NCBI RefSeq assembly: GCF_029910535.1
Contig: NZ_CP069362.1
Coordinates: 1,736,001 to 1,800,000, forward strand
Source: Marinitoga aeolica
GTDB lineage: Bacteria; Thermotogota; Thermotogae; Petrotogales; Petrotogaceae
DNA length: 64,000 bases
Direction of reading: 5' to 3'
Part shown: piece after piece, positions 7,316 to 16,088 of the stretch
Numbering within the stretch: the first letter of the stretch is position 1
Layout of the letters: every line of letters starts with the position of its first letter
The notes under the pieces: model-generated
Database searches by the model: none
What the model saw: the letters and a program-made list of their open reading frames with translations, nothing else
What the model was told of the DNA's origin: nothing
Program-made: the position numbers and the translations under genes

Positions 7316-9254
7316 CCTGACTTTGACACAGCTTTTATGATTTAACCTCTCAAAAAGAGAAATAATAAGAAAAATAGCAATTGTTAACTTTTTGTAAAAA
7401 GAGAAATTAGCCACACACCTCCCTCTTTTTGGCTATTCATGCGTGTTTTAGAAGTATTTTTCTTTAAACTCATCTAAATCCATCATTTTTTTAGGTTTTT
7501 CTATTTCTAGTATTTTTAATATTGATTTTTGAAAGTCATTTAAATTGGCTCTTAATGCAAATAATTTATCTTTTAATCTCACTTCTGAGTATTCCATATT
7601 TTTAATAGCGTTTCTAATTTTTTCATGTGAGTATTCAATGTTATTTTTTTCTAGTTCTAATTCTAACGTTCTTTGCATTATATAGGATATGAAACTCATT
7701 ACTATATGACCTTTTATTCTTTTAGGAGTCCAATGAAATATAGGTCTTGTTTCTAGATAATTTTTTAATGTTCTAAATGTTTCTTCTACTTTCCATAATG
7801 TATGATATTGTTCTAATATTTGTTTTGGATTTAATTTTGTATTTGTCATTATTCCATAATATCCATCATATTTTTCATCATTTTGTATTTTTTCATTATC
7901 TAATATATAATTCTGTTTATTTTCTTCTTTTAAATATTTTTTAGCTCCTCTTTTATTCATCGAATCTATATTATTATTTTCAAGCATTTTCTTTGCTTTT
8001 TCAATTAATCTAAGTCTATCTGCTCTATCTTTTTTAGCTTTTTCTTCTGAGTATATTATGAGTAATCTATTATTATCGTATTGAACTTCTCTATATTTTA
8101 TTCCTTTTGCTATTTCTATGAATTCTCCATCAAATATATTTACTTTTTTTAATTGTTTAATTGATTTACCAACTATAAATTCATAATTAGAATTTTCTAC
8201 TACTTCTATATTTTTTTTACTCATCATTCCTCTATCTGATACTACTATTACTTTCCCTAATTGATATTCTTTTTTCATTGTTTCAACTGCATCTTTAAAT
8301 GTATGTCCTTCAAATGTATTACCTGGATATATATCAAAACTCACAGGCATTTTATCTTGATCTATTGACATACCTAATACTATTTGTGATTCATTAAATT
8401 TCTTATCTTTTGAATATCCCATTTGTAATAACTCATTTGTTTGTTGTGTTTCAAATGCTAATGTTGTTACATCGTAAAATACTAAATCTACTGTTGTATT
8501 AAACAAATTTATTCTTTGATTATACATATGTTTTTCTATACCTTCTTTATTTTCTGCTAATACATCTAATGTTCTATACAACCAATGCAACATAACTTCA
8601 TCTTTTTCCAATTCTTTTCCTTCACTAACTTCTACAGAACTATATCCTAAATATTCTAAATTATTAAATATTCCTAATTTACTCTTCGGTTCTAGTATCC
8701 TGTTCATCACCATTATTTTTAATATTTCTTCTACATCATATTTTATATTTCTTTCTAACCTTTCAAAATATCTTTTCATCTCATATCTTTCAAATATCTT
8801 ATTTACTATTAATCGTATTCCGTAATTCTTTTTATCTGGAGCATCTTTAATTTCATTAGTATTAATATAATTTTTTAAACCAAATATTTGAATTAATTTA
8901 TTTACAATATTCTCTGCTTCCTCTTCACTAAATGCATCAACTCTACCTAAATTAGCAATAGTTCTTTGTTTAATCTTTCCGTTTTTACGATAACTTTCAA
9001 CAATTCTTAAATATTCAACCCCTTTATTATTTTTAACAGTTCTCAAAAACATTAAAAAACCTCCTTGATTTCATAATGCTATTACCATTATACCACAAAA
9101 ATCATTATAAAATCAAGTATATAACAACAATATTAAAATTATTTGTGTCACTACAAAAATTTTTCAACCCCCATTTTTTACCATTTTTATCGTCGAAAAA
9201 CCGCATTCTACCGTTTCATTTCCTCTAAAATCACAAAATTACTGTCAAACTCGG
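7316..9254 (-). mobile_element. IS1634-family element, copy A
   Basis: About 1.94 kb bounded by imperfect inverted repeats: CCTGACTTTGACA at the left and the reverse complement of CCGAGTTTGACAGTA at the right. It contains one transposase gene on the minus strand. The left end lies inside the duplicated fbpC fragment, the right end inside the remnant of a fatty-acid gene. Ends were placed by comparison with copy B (16510-18448), which is in opposite orientation; they may be off by a few bases, and no target-site duplication is evident. Confidence 0.8.
7448..9052 (-). CDS. IS1634-family DDE transposase (copy A)
   Basis: 534 residues. The DDE triad can be placed at YDVTTLAFET (about residue 194), VVSDRGMMSKKN (about 273) and WKVEETFRTLKNYLETRP (about 425); the YDVTTL motif is characteristic of the IS1634 family. 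It is close to full length for the family and has no internal stops, so it may be active. It is very similar to, but clearly not identical with, copy B at 16713-18335 (many silent and conservative changes), meaning the two copies were not made in the very last event. ATG start with AAGGAGGTTTTTTA upstream. Confidence 0.92.
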   Translation of the reverse strand: MFLRTVKNNKGVEYLRIVESYRKNGKIKQRTIANLGRVDAFSEEEAENIVNKLIQIFGLKNYINTNEIKDAPDKKNYGIRLIVNKIFERYEMKRYFERLERNIKYDVEEILKIMVMNRILEPKSKLGIFNNLEYLGYSSVEVSEGKELEKDEVMLHWLYRTLDVLAENKEGIEKHMYNQRINLFNTTVDLVFYDVTTLAFETQQTNELLQMGYSKDKKFNESQIVLGMSIDQDKMPVSFDIYPGNTFEGHTFKDAVETMKKEYQLGKVIVVSDRGMMSKKNIEVVENSNYEFIVGKSIKQLKKVNIFDGEFIEIAKGIKYREVQYDNNRLLIIYSEEKAKKDRADRLRLIEKAKKMLENNNIDSMNKRGAKKYLKEENKQNYILDNEKIQNDEKYDGYYGIMTNTKLNPKQILEQYHTLWKVEETFRTLKNYLETRPIFHWTPKRIKGHIVMSFISYIMQRTLELELEKNNIEYSHEKIRNAIKNMEYSEVRLKDKLFALRANLNDFQKSILKILEIEKPKKMMDLDEFKEKYF

Positions 9255-9346
9255 GAGAAGGATTTGTTTTTACTGGTGGAGCTGTTTCAAAAATTAATAA
9301 AATTCAAAAAGTTGAGGATATCATAAAAGAATTATTCGAAAGTTAA
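9255..9346 (+). pseudogene. C-terminal remnant of a gene upstream of acpP (possibly FabK-like)
   Basis: The frame reads FVFTGGAVSKINKIQKV then EDIIKELFES and stop, ending 12 bases before the acyl carrier protein start. The pattern of a small Gly-rich turn followed by K-I-x-x-V-x-x-I-I-x-E-L resembles the C-terminus of enoyl-ACP reductase II/nitronate monooxygenase proteins (FabK), but 28 residues are too few to be sure. The body of the gene was removed by IS copy A; the longer ORF that begins at 9143 is a fusion with IS end sequence and is not a real protein. Confidence 0.5.
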
Positions 9347-9358
9347 GGAGGAGATAAA

Positions 9359-9595
9359 ATGGGTAAAAAAGAGTTATTTGAAAAAGTAAAAGAAATTATG
9401 GCTGAAAGTTTAAGTATTGAAGAAGAGAAAATTACAGAAAATGCAAGTTTAACAGACGATTTAGAATTAGACTCATTAGAATTAGTTGATTTAACAATGG
9501 ATTTTGAAAATGAATTAGGAATTTCTATTGATGATTCAGAATTAGAAAAAATAAAAACAGTTAGAGATATTGTAGAAATATTAGCAAGTAAATAA
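9359..9595 (+). CDS. acpP: Acyl carrier protein
   Basis: 78 residues, four-helix acyl carrier protein. The 4'-phosphopantetheine attachment site is Ser39 in LELDSLELVDLTMDFE. It carries growing acyl chains in type II fatty-acid synthesis, cytoplasmic. AAGGAGGAG precedes the ATG. The gene is intact and has its own terminator, but its upstream neighbour is decapitated by the IS, so it may have lost its native promoter and now depend on read-through from the element. The DSLE motif and the length are normal. Whether it is the only ACP of the cell or a specialised one cannot be told here. Confidence 0.95.
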   Translation: MGKKELFEKVKEIMAESLSIEEEKITENASLTDDLELDSLELVDLTMDFENELGISIDDSELEKIKTVRDIVEILASK

Positions 9596-9620
9596 CCTAC
9601 ACCGACCCTCTTTTTGGAAT

Positions 9621-9650
9621 AAAGAAGAGCGCAAATGCGTTCTTCTTTTA
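9621..9650 (+). terminator. Rho-independent terminator after acpP
   Basis: AAGAAGAGCGCA-AA-TGCGTTCTTCTT forms a 12-pair stem (with a G-U pair) followed by TTTT, 25 bases after the acpP stop. Confidence 0.85.
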
Positions 9651-9715
9651 TTTACAAATAATTTGTTTCAAAAAATTTTCTAAATATTCAATAAATGCAT
9701 TTAAATAGTAGCTAA

Positions 9716-10465
9716 TTAATAAATCCCAATAGTTCCATTTTTTCTAGAGAAATTAATGCAAATATCAAAAAATATTAGACCGATTATAAAATATATTATG
9801 GAGTTAATTATAAAATAAGATAAATTAATATTGTTTAATGCATTTGCCGTTATATCTTTTAATAATTTTACTCCAGGATTTATAGGTAAAAACCATATAT
9901 ATGGTTCATTTATTTTGGCAAAAGCTAAAGGATAAAGTATAAATTGAAAAATTCCTACAAAGGATGTGATCTTTTTAAAAACAATCGCAAGACCTCCCAT
10001 TACTAATCCTATACCATAAGCCTGTAATAATGCCAAAAATAATACAATTAAATGCATAATAGAAAGATTAATGGAGATACTAAAAGTAATCATGGACAAA
10101 AACATAATAATGAAAATAAGTATTACTTGAAATAAAATATTTATTAGGTTACTTATCATTAATGATATTGAAAATGGTAAATAGCTTAAAAATAACTGTT
10201 CAAGGACACCTATTTTTGCATATGTTGTAATATCTCCAGATACACCACCAATACCTGATAATATTATCATAACAAAAATATACCCAAATAAAAATGAAGC
10301 ATTATTTTCTCTAAAATATTCACCCACATTTCCTCCAATATTTGAAAGGCCTCCATATAATCCTGCAAAAATAAGATATAAAAAAAGAATTGAAAAAATA
10401 CTATTAAATTTATATCTTTTCATATTTGATATTCTAAGTTCTAATTCTGCTAAAAAAATACCCAT
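9716..10465 (-). CDS. ABC-2 type export permease (second exporter)
   Basis: 249 residues with six membrane helices, typical of single-chain ABC-2 permeases that dimerise. It begins two bases after the stop of the ATPase gene upstream, so the two form a coupled pair. No second permease gene follows. The pair belongs with a drug, peptide or polysaccharide-type exporter; the nearest minus-strand gene upstream, once the two insertion sequences are removed, is the 28-aa Cys/Trp peptide at 14482-14568, which makes peptide export the best guess. It is unlike the permeases at 1109-2673 in sequence. Confidence 0.82.
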   Translation of the reverse strand: MGIFLAELELRISNMKRYKFNSIFSILFLYLIFAGLYGGLSNIGGNVGEYFRENNASFLFGYIFVMIILSGIGGVSGDITTYAKIGVLEQLFLSYLPFSISLMISNLINILFQVILIFIIMFLSMITFSISINLSIMHLIVLFLALLQAYGIGLVMGGLAIVFKKITSFVGIFQFILYPLAFAKINEPYIWFLPINPGVKLLKDITANALNNINLSYFIINSIIYFIIGLIFFDICINFSRKNGTIGIY

Positions 10466-10467
10466 TG

Positions 10468-11400
10468 CTATCGCCCCCTAATTGATATAAATATTTCTTC
10501 AAGATTTGGCGTATGAGTATGTATTTTACTGATTTTTAATGGTTTTAAAATTTCTATTATTTCGTATATTTCTATTGAATCATTAAAATATATTTCTATT
10601 TCTTTTTTATCTGCATTTAAAACATATTTATTCTTATACATACTAAGTTTGTTTTTTACTAAATCTAAATCATTATGTTCAAAAGATATCATTAATTTTT
10701 TCTTTTGAAATTCCTTTTTTAATATATCCAAATTTTTATCAATAATTATTTTTCCTTTATCAATAATTAAAATTCTATCAGCAACTTTTTCTGCAATATC
10801 TAATTGATGCGTTGTTATCAAAATTCCCTTATTTTCATATTTTAATTTTTTTATGTATTCAACTATAAATTGAGAAGCTTCATAGTCAAGGCCTAATGTA
10901 GGCTCGTCTAGAAGCAAAAGTTGAGGTTTGTGTGCAAGGGATGCTCCTAAAGCTACTTTTTGTTGCATCCCTCTACTAAGTCTTTCGGTTGGAATACCTA
11001 TTTTGTCTTTTAAATTCAATTTTTCTGTTAATTCATATGCAATTTTTTTTGCTTCTTTTTTCCCTATTCCACGTCTCATTGCAAAATATTCAATATTTTC
11101 TACTACATCTAATTTCCATAATATATTTCTATTTCCTTCCAAAATAACACCTAATTTTTTTGCCACTTTATGTGGTTCCTTTTTTGGGGAATAACCACAT
11201 ACATTTATTTCGCCTGATGTTGGAAGAACAAGGCCACATATAGATTTAATTGTTGTTGTTTTACCTGCTCCATTAGGACCTAGAAAAGCTATTATTTCAC
11301 CTTGATTTACTTCAAAAGAAATCCCTCTTACTGCTTCAATTGTTTTATTCTTATATTTATAAACTTTCTTTAAATTCTTAACACTAAGTAAATTCCTCAC
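10468..11400 (-). CDS. ABC transporter ATPase with C-terminal extension (second exporter)
   Basis: 310 residues. Walker A FLGPNGAGKTTTIK (about residue 39), signature LSRGMQQKVALG (about 142), Walker B LLLLDEPTLGLD (about 160), H-loop TTHQ (about 196). Residues 225-310 are a C-terminal domain ending THTPNLEEIFISI, the signature of the DrrA/NatA-type ABC-2 exporters. The start is GTG at 11400 with GAGGGGG seven bases before. Upstream lies a frameshifted transposase and an IS3-family element, so any native promoter and the first gene of the operon have been displaced. Cytoplasmic, works with 9716-10465. Confidence 0.9.
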   Translation of the reverse strand: MRNLLSVKNLKKVYKYKNKTIEAVRGISFEVNQGEIIAFLGPNGAGKTTTIKSICGLVLPTSGEINVCGYSPKKEPHKVAKKLGVILEGNRNILWKLDVVENIEYFAMRRGIGKKEAKKIAYELTEKLNLKDKIGIPTERLSRGMQQKVALGASLAHKPQLLLLDEPTLGLDYEASQFIVEYIKKLKYENKGILITTHQLDIAEKVADRILIIDKGKIIIDKNLDILKKEFQKKKLMISFEHNDLDLVKNKLSMYKNKYVLNADKKEIEIYFNDSIEIYEIIEILKPLKISKIHTHTPNLEEIFISIRGR

Positions 11401-11504
11401 TATCTTTCCCCCTCGTATAATAAGTTTGTATAGTGTGTAAATTCAATTTACAGAATACTGAATTTAACTAAGTTTTCGAAAAAGGTATCACCCCCACAAC
11501 AAAA

Positions 11505-12900
11505 ATGTGGTATTATAGACTTTTGATTCATAATTTTAGTGGAGGTGATACTATCTTTAGAAGTTCTAGAAATATCTTCACTGAATTTCTCCCTGATGAT
11601 ATTACTTTCAACCTTATTTCTGATGCCTTTAATTTCCTTGATCTTGATAATATTTTTAATACACTTTTCTCTTTTTATTCTCATAAACCTAATAAGAATA
11701 AACCATATGATCCTACTTCTCTCTTACGTTTGTTCCTTTTACTTCATTCTGTTTTTTCTGAAGATAAATTCACTTTACACAGGGATATTTCTAAAGTTAT
11801 TCCACCACATTATTTGAAACTTTGTGGATTTAAGGATTCTGTCCCTTCTTATACTACTTATTACTATTTTAAGAAACGTATTGGTCTTTCTCTTTTGCAT
11901 TTTTATTTTAATTCTTTTAAATTAGCTTTAGCTAAGGCTTATATTTCTAGGTTTTCTCATGTTATTAAGAAGGTTGGGTTTATTGTTCTTTCTGTTGATT
12001 CTCAACCTTTACTTGTTGATGGCAATATCCCTAAAGGTATTATTCATTCTCATAATAAATTTTTCAATGGAAAACTCGGTCTTAGATTACACCATGCTTA
12101 TATTGTCTATCCTTTTTATTTTAATCTTTTTTCTGTTTTTCGTCCTGCTAATCTTCATGATAATTCTGTTTTTAACGAGCTTATCTTCGATAATATTAAA
12201 TCTTTTATTTCTTTTTGTAGGTCTAAAGGTATTTATGTTTTTTTTTACTTTAGATAAGGGGTACGATTCTATTTCTAATTTTCATAATATTTTACATGCT
12301 GTTGCTTTTCCTTTTATTCCTATTAGAAATTTTTCTTCTTTGTTTAAATTTAAACATTTTAAGTTTAAAGAGGGGAGACTATATTGTTCTATTTCTAATA
12401 TTTTTTTACATTCTGATGGTAATGATTATTCTAGAAATCGTCATCGTTTTATTTGTCCATTAAGAAATAGTTGTATTTATCGTAATAACAATAATAACAA
12501 TAGTAACAATATTAAGTGTTCTGGTAGAGTTTGGGTACCTATTTTTCCTGAGATTAATTTTTCAAAATCTTTTTCTTTTAATATTTTACGTTTTAAAATT
12601 CCTTCTTCTCTTATTTTTGGTTTTGTTTATTCTTTTAGAAGTCGTATTGAAAATATTAACGCTATTATTTCTAGAAAATTCTCTTTTAGAAATACTCACT
12701 ATTTTAGAAATTTTCAACAATTACTCAAATTTGAACTTTCCATTGATTCTATTATTTTCAATCATTTTAGAATTCATTCTAATGTTTCCATTCACAATTT
12801 CCTTTTTCTTAAACGGTTTCCAAAAAAGTTTATTTATTATTTCGATTATCCTAATTTTGTCAAAATTAAAACCTCTAAATTTTTTAGTTTATGTGCTTAA
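11505..12900 (+). pseudogene. DDE transposase with a frameshift
   Basis: Two overlapping reading frames, 11505-12257 and then about 12245-12900, together make one transposase of about 460 residues. The frames meet at a T8 run (12239-12246): the first frame ends SKGIYVFFYFR and stops, while the other continues LDKGYDS, the conserved second-Asp motif of IS4/IS1182-type transposases. A one-base slip in the T run therefore inactivates the gene, unless it is a programmed shift. The N-terminal part (RNIFTEF, PYDPTSLLRLFLLL) is typical of the same superfamily. I could not define the element ends; it lies between the ABC ATPase start (11400) and the IS3 element (13007). Confidence 0.75.
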
Positions 12901-13073
12901 TTCCAATTTAATATTTTCCTTACTATCAATACTTGTTGAAAGTATTCTTTTTTCATTCTTTTTTTTCGTTGCTTTTTATTTTTAATTTCTCCTCGTAATC
13001 ACCCCATGGAATATTTGGAGAAAAAATAAGAAAATGATATCATTAAACTAAAGGAATGAAAGGGGTGTTTGGT

Positions 13074-13478
13074 ATGAAAAATAGAAATAAGTATTCTCCT
13101 GATTTCAAACTTCAAGTTGTTAAAGAATATCTTAATTCTGATAAGTCTTTATCCGATATTGCTAGTAAGAATGGTATTCCTTCCCCTCATACTTTACATA
13201 AATGGGTTAAAAAATATGAAGATTCTGGTTATGATGACAATATCTTCAATTCTAAGAAAGGAAGGCCTAAGTCCATTATTTCTGATATTTCTAAGGTTCC
13301 TCCTTTTATTTATGAGTCTGCTGGTATTGTTAAACCTGATAATAATTCCAATGATACTAATTCTTTAAAGAAAAAAATTGAATATTATGAACGTCTTCTT
13401 ATTGAAAAAGAGTTGCTTATTAAAATGCAAGAAGATGAGATTAACTTTTTGAAAAAAAAACACAACTGGAAAAAGTGA
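13074..13478 (+). CDS. IS3-family OrfA (helix-turn-helix protein)
   Basis: 134 residues from the ATG at 13074, which has GAAAGGGGTG before it. Residues 1-55 form the usual transposase_8 helix-turn-helix (YSPDFKLQVVKEYLN, SLSDIASKNGI, LHKWVKKYE), and the C-terminus is a coiled coil ending in a Lys-rich stretch. It binds the IS ends. It overlaps OrfB by four bases in the -1 frame, and the A9 run at about 13452-13460 is a plausible slippage site for an OrfAB fusion, the standard IS3 strategy. Confidence 0.88.
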   Translation: MKNRNKYSPDFKLQVVKEYLNSDKSLSDIASKNGIPSPHTLHKWVKKYEDSGYDDNIFNSKKGRPKSIISDISKVPPFIYESAGIVKPDNNSNDTNSLKKKIEYYERLLIEKELLIKMQEDEINFLKKKHNWKK

Positions 13479-14470
13479 CTTTTATTGGTAATCTTTTGAT
13501 TGTTTTTAAATATAGAGATTTTGGTGTTTCTACTTCTTTTTTACTCAATCGTTATAACATTAGTTCCAGTTCTTTTTATTATAATACCAGGTTGTTTTTT
13601 GTTGTTAAAAGAACCAGAAAGTCTTATTTTAAAGGTCATTCCTATACTGCTGACGGTAAAAAAGTTTCTGATGATTATATTAAACAATTGCTTGTTGATT
13701 TGTTATCTATTGATGACCCTTTGAATCCTGAGTTCTTTTACAAAACTCTTGGTTCTAAGAAGTTAGCTGCTATTTTTAGACACAAGTATAATATTATTAT
13801 TAATCACAAAAAGATTCATAGATTAAGAAAAGAATTAAATCTTATTAGAAATTATCGTCATCATCCAAAACATCCTAAAAGAAGACCTAAAAATCACGAT
13901 ATTACCAGACCTAATCAATACTGGGAATCAGATATTAAATTTATCCCCACTAAATATGATGGTTATATCGCAATACTTACTATAATCGATAGTTTTGATA
14001 GGGCTGTTGTTGGTGTTTATATTGGTAATTCTATTAAAGCTAAAGATTTTATTTCAACTTTAAGAAAAGCTATTAATTTTAGAGGTGCTACTCCTGATAA
14101 TCTCATTATTAGGACAGATAATGGACCACAATTTAAAGCTAAAATTACTGCTGCTTTTATGGATGAATTAAATATTATTCATGAATTTGGTTACAAAAAT
14201 AATCCTAATTCTCAAGCTTATATTGAATCTTTTCATTCTAGTGTTCAACGTGAATTTGTTGAATCTATTGAATTTGAACATATTGATGATGTTTATAATT
14301 ACTATATTTCATACATTTATTTTTACAATAATTTAAGGCCTCACGGTTCTTTAAATTATTTTACTCCTGATTTTGTTTTTAATCTTTTTTCTAATCAAGA
14401 TATTGATTCTAACTTAGACGAAATTAAATCTATTAAATTTAATGATTTTATTGTTTGTGTGAAAAAATGA
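13475..14470 (+). CDS. IS3-family OrfB, rve-type integrase core
   Basis: 331 residues. Typical order: HTH_21-like segment (KKIHRLRKELNLIRN), then the DDE integrase core with Asp in WESDIKFIPT (about residue 151), Asp in IIRTDNGPQFKA (about 211) and Glu in AYIESFHSSVQREF (about 247). The start is a GTG overlapping the OrfA stop region. Intact, so the element could still move. Confidence 0.92.
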   Translation: MTFIGNLLIVFKYRDFGVSTSFLLNRYNISSSSFYYNTRLFFVVKRTRKSYFKGHSYTADGKKVSDDYIKQLLVDLLSIDDPLNPEFFYKTLGSKKLAAIFRHKYNIIINHKKIHRLRKELNLIRNYRHHPKHPKRRPKNHDITRPNQYWESDIKFIPTKYDGYIAILTIIDSFDRAVVGVYIGNSIKAKDFISTLRKAINFRGATPDNLIIRTDNGPQFKAKITAAFMDELNIIHEFGYKNNPNSQAYIESFHSSVQREFVESIEFEHIDDVYNYYISYIYFYNNLRPHGSLNYFTPDFVFNLFSNQDIDSNLDEIKSIKFNDFIVCVKK

Positions 14471-14481
14471 GTTTTCCTTAT

Positions 14482-14568
14482 TTATTCTCCAATATCCAGG
14501 GGGCAAGCCGCACAAAAACACCATACAGCACTTGGTGAATACAACGATCCACTTTTTAAAATGGTCAT
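14482..14568 (-). CDS. Candidate peptide precursor, 28 aa, Trp and three Cys; 3' end supplied by IS3
   Basis: A 28-codon ORF with a perfect GGAGGTG ribosome site seven bases before ATG. It begins MTILKSG, compare MNILKR in the peptide at 4973-5062, and has a core SAVWCFCAACPLD with Trp16, Cys17, Cys19 and Cys22. The last codons (from about Leu24) and the stop come from the inverted repeat of the IS3-family element, so the native C-terminus may be altered. Removing the IS and joining the flanks would give CAACPLG and a TGA, a nearly unchanged end, if the junction is exact. The minus-strand order would then be peptide, ABC ATPase, permease. Seen: ORF, ribosome site, promoter, cysteines. Inferred: an exported, possibly modified peptide. 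No maturase is visible for it here. Confidence 0.65.
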   Translation of the reverse strand: MTILKSGSLYSPSAVWCFCAACPLDIGE

Positions 14569-14617
14569 ATTTTCACCTCCTTTCTTTCATTTTTAATGTA
14601 ACAAATTCATATAAAAA

Positions 14618-14646
14618 ATATTTCTTATTAATAAATATCTTGTCAA
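14618..14646 (-). promoter_or_regulatory. Promoter of the 28-aa peptide gene
   Basis: TTGACA (14646-14641) and AAATAT (14623-14618) with a 17-base spacer lie 50 bases before the start codon on the minus strand. The -35 box is consensus and the -10 box is weaker. Confidence 0.55.
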
Positions 14647-14805
14647 TTTTGTGAATTATTTCTCAAAAAATTAAAGAGACACATATTTATTACAAATTAT
14701 TAAATAATTTTATTCTAATAAGAATTAAAACAAAAAGATGTTAATTATATGTTATAATAATATTATTTTTTTGTAATAATAGATAATATTCAGGATTTCA
14801 AAAGT

Positions 14806-14970
14806 TTAATCATCGAAAAAATTAGAAATCTTTTTTAATTCATGACTATGAAAGAGATTAAAAAGGACAATAAAACTAAATAATATAATTGCAACACCAG
14901 CAAAAGTTAAATAATTTCTATTTATAACATACCAAATATCTCTGTTCCAAAATATTATCCATAATGCCAT
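14806..14970 (-). CDS. Small single-span membrane protein, 54 aa
   Basis: A 54-codon ORF, not recognised. It starts MALWIIFWNRDIWYV, has one convincing membrane helix (FAGVAIILFSFIVLFNLF, about residues 23-40) and ends in a short charged tail (HELKKISNFFDD). It precedes the 28-aa peptide on the same strand, so it could be an immunity protein or a component of the peptide operon; it could also be a fragment of a larger membrane protein cut by the decayed transposon upstream. The ribosome site (AGGA, seven bases before ATG) is weak. A second short frame overlaps it in another phase, which lowers confidence. Confidence 0.4.
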   Translation of the reverse strand: MALWIIFWNRDIWYVINRNYLTFAGVAIILFSFIVLFNLFHSHELKKISNFFDD

Positions 14971-15079
14971 TTACACGTCCTATTTTCCAACATAGTTTAT
15001 AATCATTTTTAAAGGTTGATCTAAAAAATTTCATAATCTATCTATTATACGATTCATAACACTTTGTATTCCTATTATT

Positions 15080-15755
15080 TAGGTCATGACAAGAATAGAA
15101 CCAGAAGATTTTATTTTAGAAAGAATATCGTATGTATCATATGCAACATCCAATAATATTTTAGAAAAAGATTTAATTGAATTAAATAATTATCAAAGAA
15201 ATTTGATTCATGTATATTTCAACAGTAAAATCATAATTCACATCTAAAGATAAATAAAGTTTTTTTACCAAATTCTTTACCTTTAATAGTATATATAAAA
15301 CCAAATTCATTTTTATTAAAAGATGATTTAGCTTTACCTCATCTACTAGGTTTACAAGGACTAATAATATTAGCATCAATTGCCGCGTGTGTTTTATATA
15401 ATTTTATATTGTTATATATCCAATTAATCAAATCATTGTTTATTTTTCTAAAATCTAATTTATTAGCTCTATATGAGATTGTTTGAAAAGAAGGTATTTC
15501 ATTGATTCCAATTAAAGATAAAAATTCAGGATGATTATGAAATAAATTTTCAACTTTTCGATATGATTTCTTTGCTATCTTTAATAATATCAATATCTTT
15601 AAAATTGATTTATCAGAGAACTTTTTCTTTCTACCAAAAGTATAGCTTTGTTCTTTAAAAAAGATATCAATAATATTGAAAACAAAGATGATTTCTCTTT
15701 TAACAAAAGAAGCCTTGAAATCATTCTTATTTTGTGATAACATTGAATCGGGCAC
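15080..15755 (-). pseudogene. Decayed IS5-like transposase
   Basis: The N-terminal 138 residues are readable (from GTG 15755 or ATG 15743): FGRKKKFSDKSILKILILLKIAKKSYRKVENL and SYRANKLDF..., ending THAAIDANIISPCKPSR, where AIDA marks the first catalytic Asp of an IS4/IS5 DDE domain. The rest continues in other frames to about 15080 (for example ILLDVAYDTYDILSKI) with several stops and shifts. It is a dead element; its left end is not definable. The stem at 15751-15812 marks its right side. Confidence 0.7.
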
Positions 15756-15820
15756 TCCTTTCTGTTATTTATTTGTCCAATTCAATGTTTCGACATTGAA
15801 TTAAGGAGTGCCTATTTTTT
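15751..15820. terminator. Nested inverted repeat at the end of the decayed IS
   Basis: An outer repeat GGCACTCCTT (15751-15760) pairs with AAGGAGTGCC (15803-15812); inside it TTCAATGT-TTCG-ACATTGAA (15781-15800) forms a perfect hairpin with a stable loop. An A/T-rich TATTTTTTTT tract follows. It may be a terminator that shields the element from outside transcription or part of the IS terminus. Confidence 0.5.
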
Positions 15821-15941
15821 TTATTTCTTACTTTTTGTACAGTCTAATAATAAAAAATATACTAATCCTGCAAGTTAATTATTTACAATGTTTTAATACA
15901 GGCAATATTTTAGATTTAAAAATATAATCAAAAAACTTTAA

Positions 15942-16061
15942 TTGATTAAAGATGAAAATATAGATTTAATTGATATATTACTTGGGGTAAGTAATAATGC
16001 TCAAAGTAGAATAATTGCAGAAAAAGGTTTAACCTATGATTATGGAGAATTAATAAAATAA
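15942..16061 (+). CDS. Short ORF (39 aa) ahead of a truncated ABC exporter; possibly a gene remnant
   Basis: Open from TTG 15942 to TAA 16061, reading about 39 residues with ENIDLIDILLGVSNNAQSRI in the middle and GLTYDYGELIK at the end. It is not recognised. There is no convincing ribosome site, so it may be the surviving C-terminus of a larger protein whose 5' end was lost with the decayed IS, or a small peptide gene. It lies 27 bases before the ABC exporter start in the same direction, suggesting a former operon. Confidence 0.35.
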   Translation: MIKDENIDLIDILLGVSNNAQSRIIAEKGLTYDYGELIK

Positions 16062-16088
16062 AGTATTCTTCATTGAAAGAGGGATAAT

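Larger units (their letters stand above)
13007..14498 (+). mobile_element. IS3-family element
   Basis: About 1.49 kb with two overlapping transposase frames. The ends are imperfect inverted repeats: TGGAATATTTGGAGAAAA at the left and the reverse complement of TGGATATTGGAGAATAAATA at the right (14498 inward). Both ends start TGG, as expected for this family. No matching direct repeat is seen outside (CCCA at left, GGGG at right), so the element may be the product of recombination between copies. Its right end supplies the last five codons and the stop of the 28-aa peptide gene at 14482-14568. Confidence 0.82.

Noticed and set aside
9143-9346. 67-aa ORF as an independent gene
   Set aside because: Its first part is IS1634 terminal sequence and its last 28 codons are a decapitated gene; the fusion is accidental.
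12617-12985. Hydrophobic 122-aa plus-strand frame as a membrane protein
   Set aside because: It overlaps the transposase coding frame and is made of Leu/Ile/Phe from its T-rich codons; no ribosome site.
14970-15070. Short minus-strand ORF in a different phase overlapping the 54-aa gene (MKFFRSTFKN start)
   Set aside because: No ribosome site, no membrane or domain signature, and stops soon; the single-span frame is more protein-like, though neither is certain.
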